Position numbers and translations under genes: made by a program. The notes beneath the pieces are model-generated. The model did not search any database. It had not been told where the DNA came from and saw only the letters and a list, made by a program, of their open reading frames with translations. This document shows positions 61,701 to 64,000 of a DNA stretch of 64,000 nucleotides, piece by piece. The stretch is taken from NCBI GenBank assembly GCA_949775045.1, contig OX459100.1:654501-718500 (forward strand), in the 5' to 3' direction. Position 1 is the stretch's first letter, and each line of letters begins with the position of its first letter. This DNA comes from Metridium senile (lineage: Eukaryota > Cnidaria > Anthozoa > Actiniaria > Metridiidae).

Positions 61701-63265
61701 CAAAGTTCGATATTCTATTGGAAAGAACAGAGGCTTGTTCAAAAAGTGGAGCTGATGGTGATAATTTAGATTTATCATAAATTAATCTTAAGAGGATCTT
61801 TTGTAACTTTAATATCCTAGAGCTATGATGAGATGAGCCCCAGACTATGCTGCTGTAATCGATTCTAGGCTGAAAGAAAGTTTTATAAAATAATAACCAA
61901 GCTGTAAGTGGGAGATATGATCTAATTCTGCGAAATAAAGCTATATATTTACTAAGTGACGAATCAACAGAGTCAATATGAGGATTCCAAGTTAAGTGAC
62001 TGTCTATTGTGACACCAAGAAGTTTTTCACATTTAACATTGTCAAGTGATGTTCCATTGTACAAGACTTGAACTTCTGTTGGTCCAATTTTCGCTGCTTT
62101 TTGTTGAGTGCAGATAACCATAGATTTAGTTTTGGTATCATTAACGACCACACCATTTGAAGTACACCAGGTGTGTATATCACTCATCGCACATGACAAT
62201 TTTAAGCTGAGTTCAGTGGTGGTACTTCCAGTCGTATGAACGGTTGAGTCGTCAGCATATAGATCAAGTTGCAGGTTAGAGTATAATGGTAGGTCGTTCA
62301 CAAACAGGATAAAAAGTAGAGGCCCAAGTATACTACCTTGGGGAACGCCATGTGTTATAGAGGTTACAGACGACAGTTGGTTTTTGTACAGTACACGTTG
62401 GTTTCTCTCAGAGAGATAGGAGTGCATCCAGTCCATTAGTGTAGAATCAAAGTGATAAAGATGTAGTTTTGAGAGCAGAATGTCGATGTTAATCATATCG
62501 AAAGCTTTGCGAAAATCAATGCAGACCAGACCGTTCAAATATCCACTGTCGATGTTATTTAGCCATGTGTCTACAAGCTTGATAAGGGCAGTTTCACACG
62601 AGTGACATTGGCGAAAGCCAGACTGTGCTTGATATAATAAATTATAAGATAGTGGGAAAGAAGTGATGCATTGGTGGATGTGGCGTTCTAACAGCTTGCT
62701 TATCACACAAAGAATGGATATTAGTCTGTAGTTGTTTTTGTCAGTGTAGCTACCAGATTTATGTATGGGGGAAATCCTTGCAGATTTCCACAGTGATGGA
62801 AAATAGCCAGTAGTTATACTTCTGTTGAAAATAGGTGTTATGGTTTCAGCAGACAGCTTCAACATATTGGAGCTTACACCGTCTAGACCAACTGCTTTAT
62901 GTGAATTCAGGCTGCTGAGGGATTTGAGAACATAATCATTAGATACAGGAGGTATAGTAAGGGTGATATTCTCTTGAAATCGCGTGTCAATAAAGTCCTT
63001 TAGTCGAGTAAGGTCAGGATTATGGTCATATTCAGGTAAGAACTGGTGAACTATTATAGCAAAGTAATTATTAAAGCATTCGGCAATCTCTTTGTTGCTT
63101 GCCAAGTGGTTATTTCCATCCTTTAGAATTGTTGGGTTTTGTTTGGATTCCTTTGGGATCAATTCATTTATATTTTTCCACAGCTTAGACGAGTCCCCTT
63201 TACTATTTTGTATACAGTAAGTAAGAAAAAAGTAAGAAAACCTAGTGTAGTTAGACCTAAAATTA
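58769..63265 (-). mobile_element. 5'-truncated LINE with reverse transcriptase, interrupted by a foldback element
   Basis: Minus-strand RT-bearing frame from about 63260 to 61696: GDSSKLWKNINELIPKESK, HKAVGLDGVSS, LVCIDFRKAFDMIN, HGVPQGSILGPLLFILFVND and LYADDSTVH, the YADD catalytic box. A frameshift near 61740 is followed by YKALHGLVPEYIKN and, beyond the inserted foldback element, by SFSFSGAALYNSLPQDIK ... FKKTLFKYLL (about 59101-59245). It ends with AATAAA and a (TTA)n tail at 58769-58800. The endonuclease part is missing. The type is that of jockey/CR1-like LINEs. It is a dead copy, located where the upstream intron of gene 5 should be. Confidence 0.9.
59247..61485. mobile_element. 2.2-kb foldback transposon with about 820-bp inverted arms
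   Basis: The left arm (from tttaaggtggatcactatag) and the right arm (to ctatagtgatccaccttaaa) are nearly identical inverted copies over roughly 59247-60068 and 60664-61485. The 0.6-kb centre contains a second inverted segment (aatttcgctaat ... attagcgaaattt) and a tccggatac-rich block resembling other TIR elements. No transposase is seen. It splits the LINE C-terminal coding region. Confidence 0.9.
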
Positions 63266-63469
63266 ACACAGAAAGAATGATGAACGTTTTTAGTAGTAGA
63301 CTAATTTTTAAATATTGAGAGACAAATTTTTAAATATTGAGAGTTGTATATATTTTATCTTTTTTAATATCGATGTATTTTGTAAATTTATTATTATTAT
63401 TATTGCTATACTTTAATCTTATACTGATGTAAAATAGGATATGTATTTTTATCTTATTAATAAAGACTT
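63266..63469. other. AT-rich sequence between two LINEs
   Basis: Very AT-rich, with ttattatt runs. Nothing gene-like is seen. Confidence 0.5.
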
Positions 63470-64000
63470 ATTATTATTATTATTATTATTATTACATGAT
63501 TGATAGTAAATGTAAATGTGTAAATGTAAATGTAAACTTTAATACTTCGTCCCTTAACAGGGCTTTTCAGAAGTTAATACAACAAGTAAATAATATAATA
63601 CATAGCTAAATATGAATGACTAGGTGCTATTATATATGTATAGTTATAAAGATTAATAAGTTTCTAAATTAATGAATATAATTTGTCTAAACTAATATAT
63701 ATCTAATATCTAATTAATATCTATCCATTGATAAATCGGAGCCATAGCTCTCTTTTCATTGAATGTTTAAAAACAGTAGCGTTTTTGCTTAATTTAATAT
63801 CGTCACTTAATTCATTCCAAAGCTTTACCCCTTGGTAATAAAATGAACGTTGTCCTGTTGCTGTCTTAAAAAGTGGTATATTTAACATTTGAGAATTCCT
63901 AGTTTGACGGCCAGAGATACTTGACCTGGTTATAAATTGATCAGATAAATAGCTTGGGGCCGTCCCATTAACGCATTTAAAAACTAGAGTTGCTTTCTTG
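63470..64000 (-). mobile_element. LINE 3' end, second family
   Basis: The minus-strand frame reads GQRSFYYQGVKLWNELSDDI ... FKHSMKRELWLRFING and stops near 63736, a LINE C-terminal tail of a different subfamily. A 3' UTR and an ATT-rich tail (63470-63495) follow. Continues off the right edge. Confidence 0.78.

Overview
This is eukaryotic, AT-rich, intron-rich animal DNA with abundant microsatellites, minisatellites, tRNA-derived SINEs, LINE fragments and small terminal-inverted-repeat (TIR) elements. The protein families and the kinase motif style (HRDISSGN, SDYG) suggest an early-branching marine invertebrate, perhaps a sponge. That assignment is an inference and I cannot name the species.

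Left edge (1-6464): the 5' two-thirds of a RELCH (KIAA1468) orthologue on the minus strand. Ten exons splice together in phase. Its 3' end lies beyond the left border, and its introns hold a 12-bp satellite and an AAC/AAT-rich satellite. A short intergenic region with a 139-bp tandem repeat follows.

Centre (8280-58199, probably running past the right edge): a tandem array of five related genes in alternating orientation (-,+,-,+,-). All resemble the vertebrate PARP9/DTX3L/PARP14 neighbourhood. Gene 1 (-, 8280-21257) and gene 2 (+, 22160-28453) encode complete RRM-like / KH-like / macrodomain / linker / RING / Deltex-C-terminal (DTC) proteins and share a 0.9-kb head-to-head promoter. Genes 3 and 4 are a roughly 20-kb tandem copy of that arrangement. 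Gene 3 (-, 34572-40735) has duplicated its macrodomain by exon duplication but is broken by a 4-bp frameshift. Gene 4 (+, 41488-48590) has duplicated its RING exon in frame. Downstream of gene 3 are exons for a RING, a coiled coil and a TKL-type kinase (29711-34312). In gene 5 (-, 50546-58199) a macrodomain half, seven 132-residue repeats, half a RING, a 13-repeat coiled coil and the kinase lie in one open 5.6-kb exon. The array therefore combines ADP-ribose reading, ubiquitin ligation and phosphorylation modules. NF-kB-like and IRF-like motifs near both starts of the gene 1/gene 2 promoter fit an inducible, immune-type locus; this is inference.

Right edge (58243-64000): a TIR element, a TTTG-rich tract, a 5'-truncated LINE with a reverse transcriptase, a 2.2-kb foldback element nested in that LINE, and a second LINE 3' end. 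The two ~20-kb units differ by several clean transposon insertions, which gives filled/empty-site pairs.
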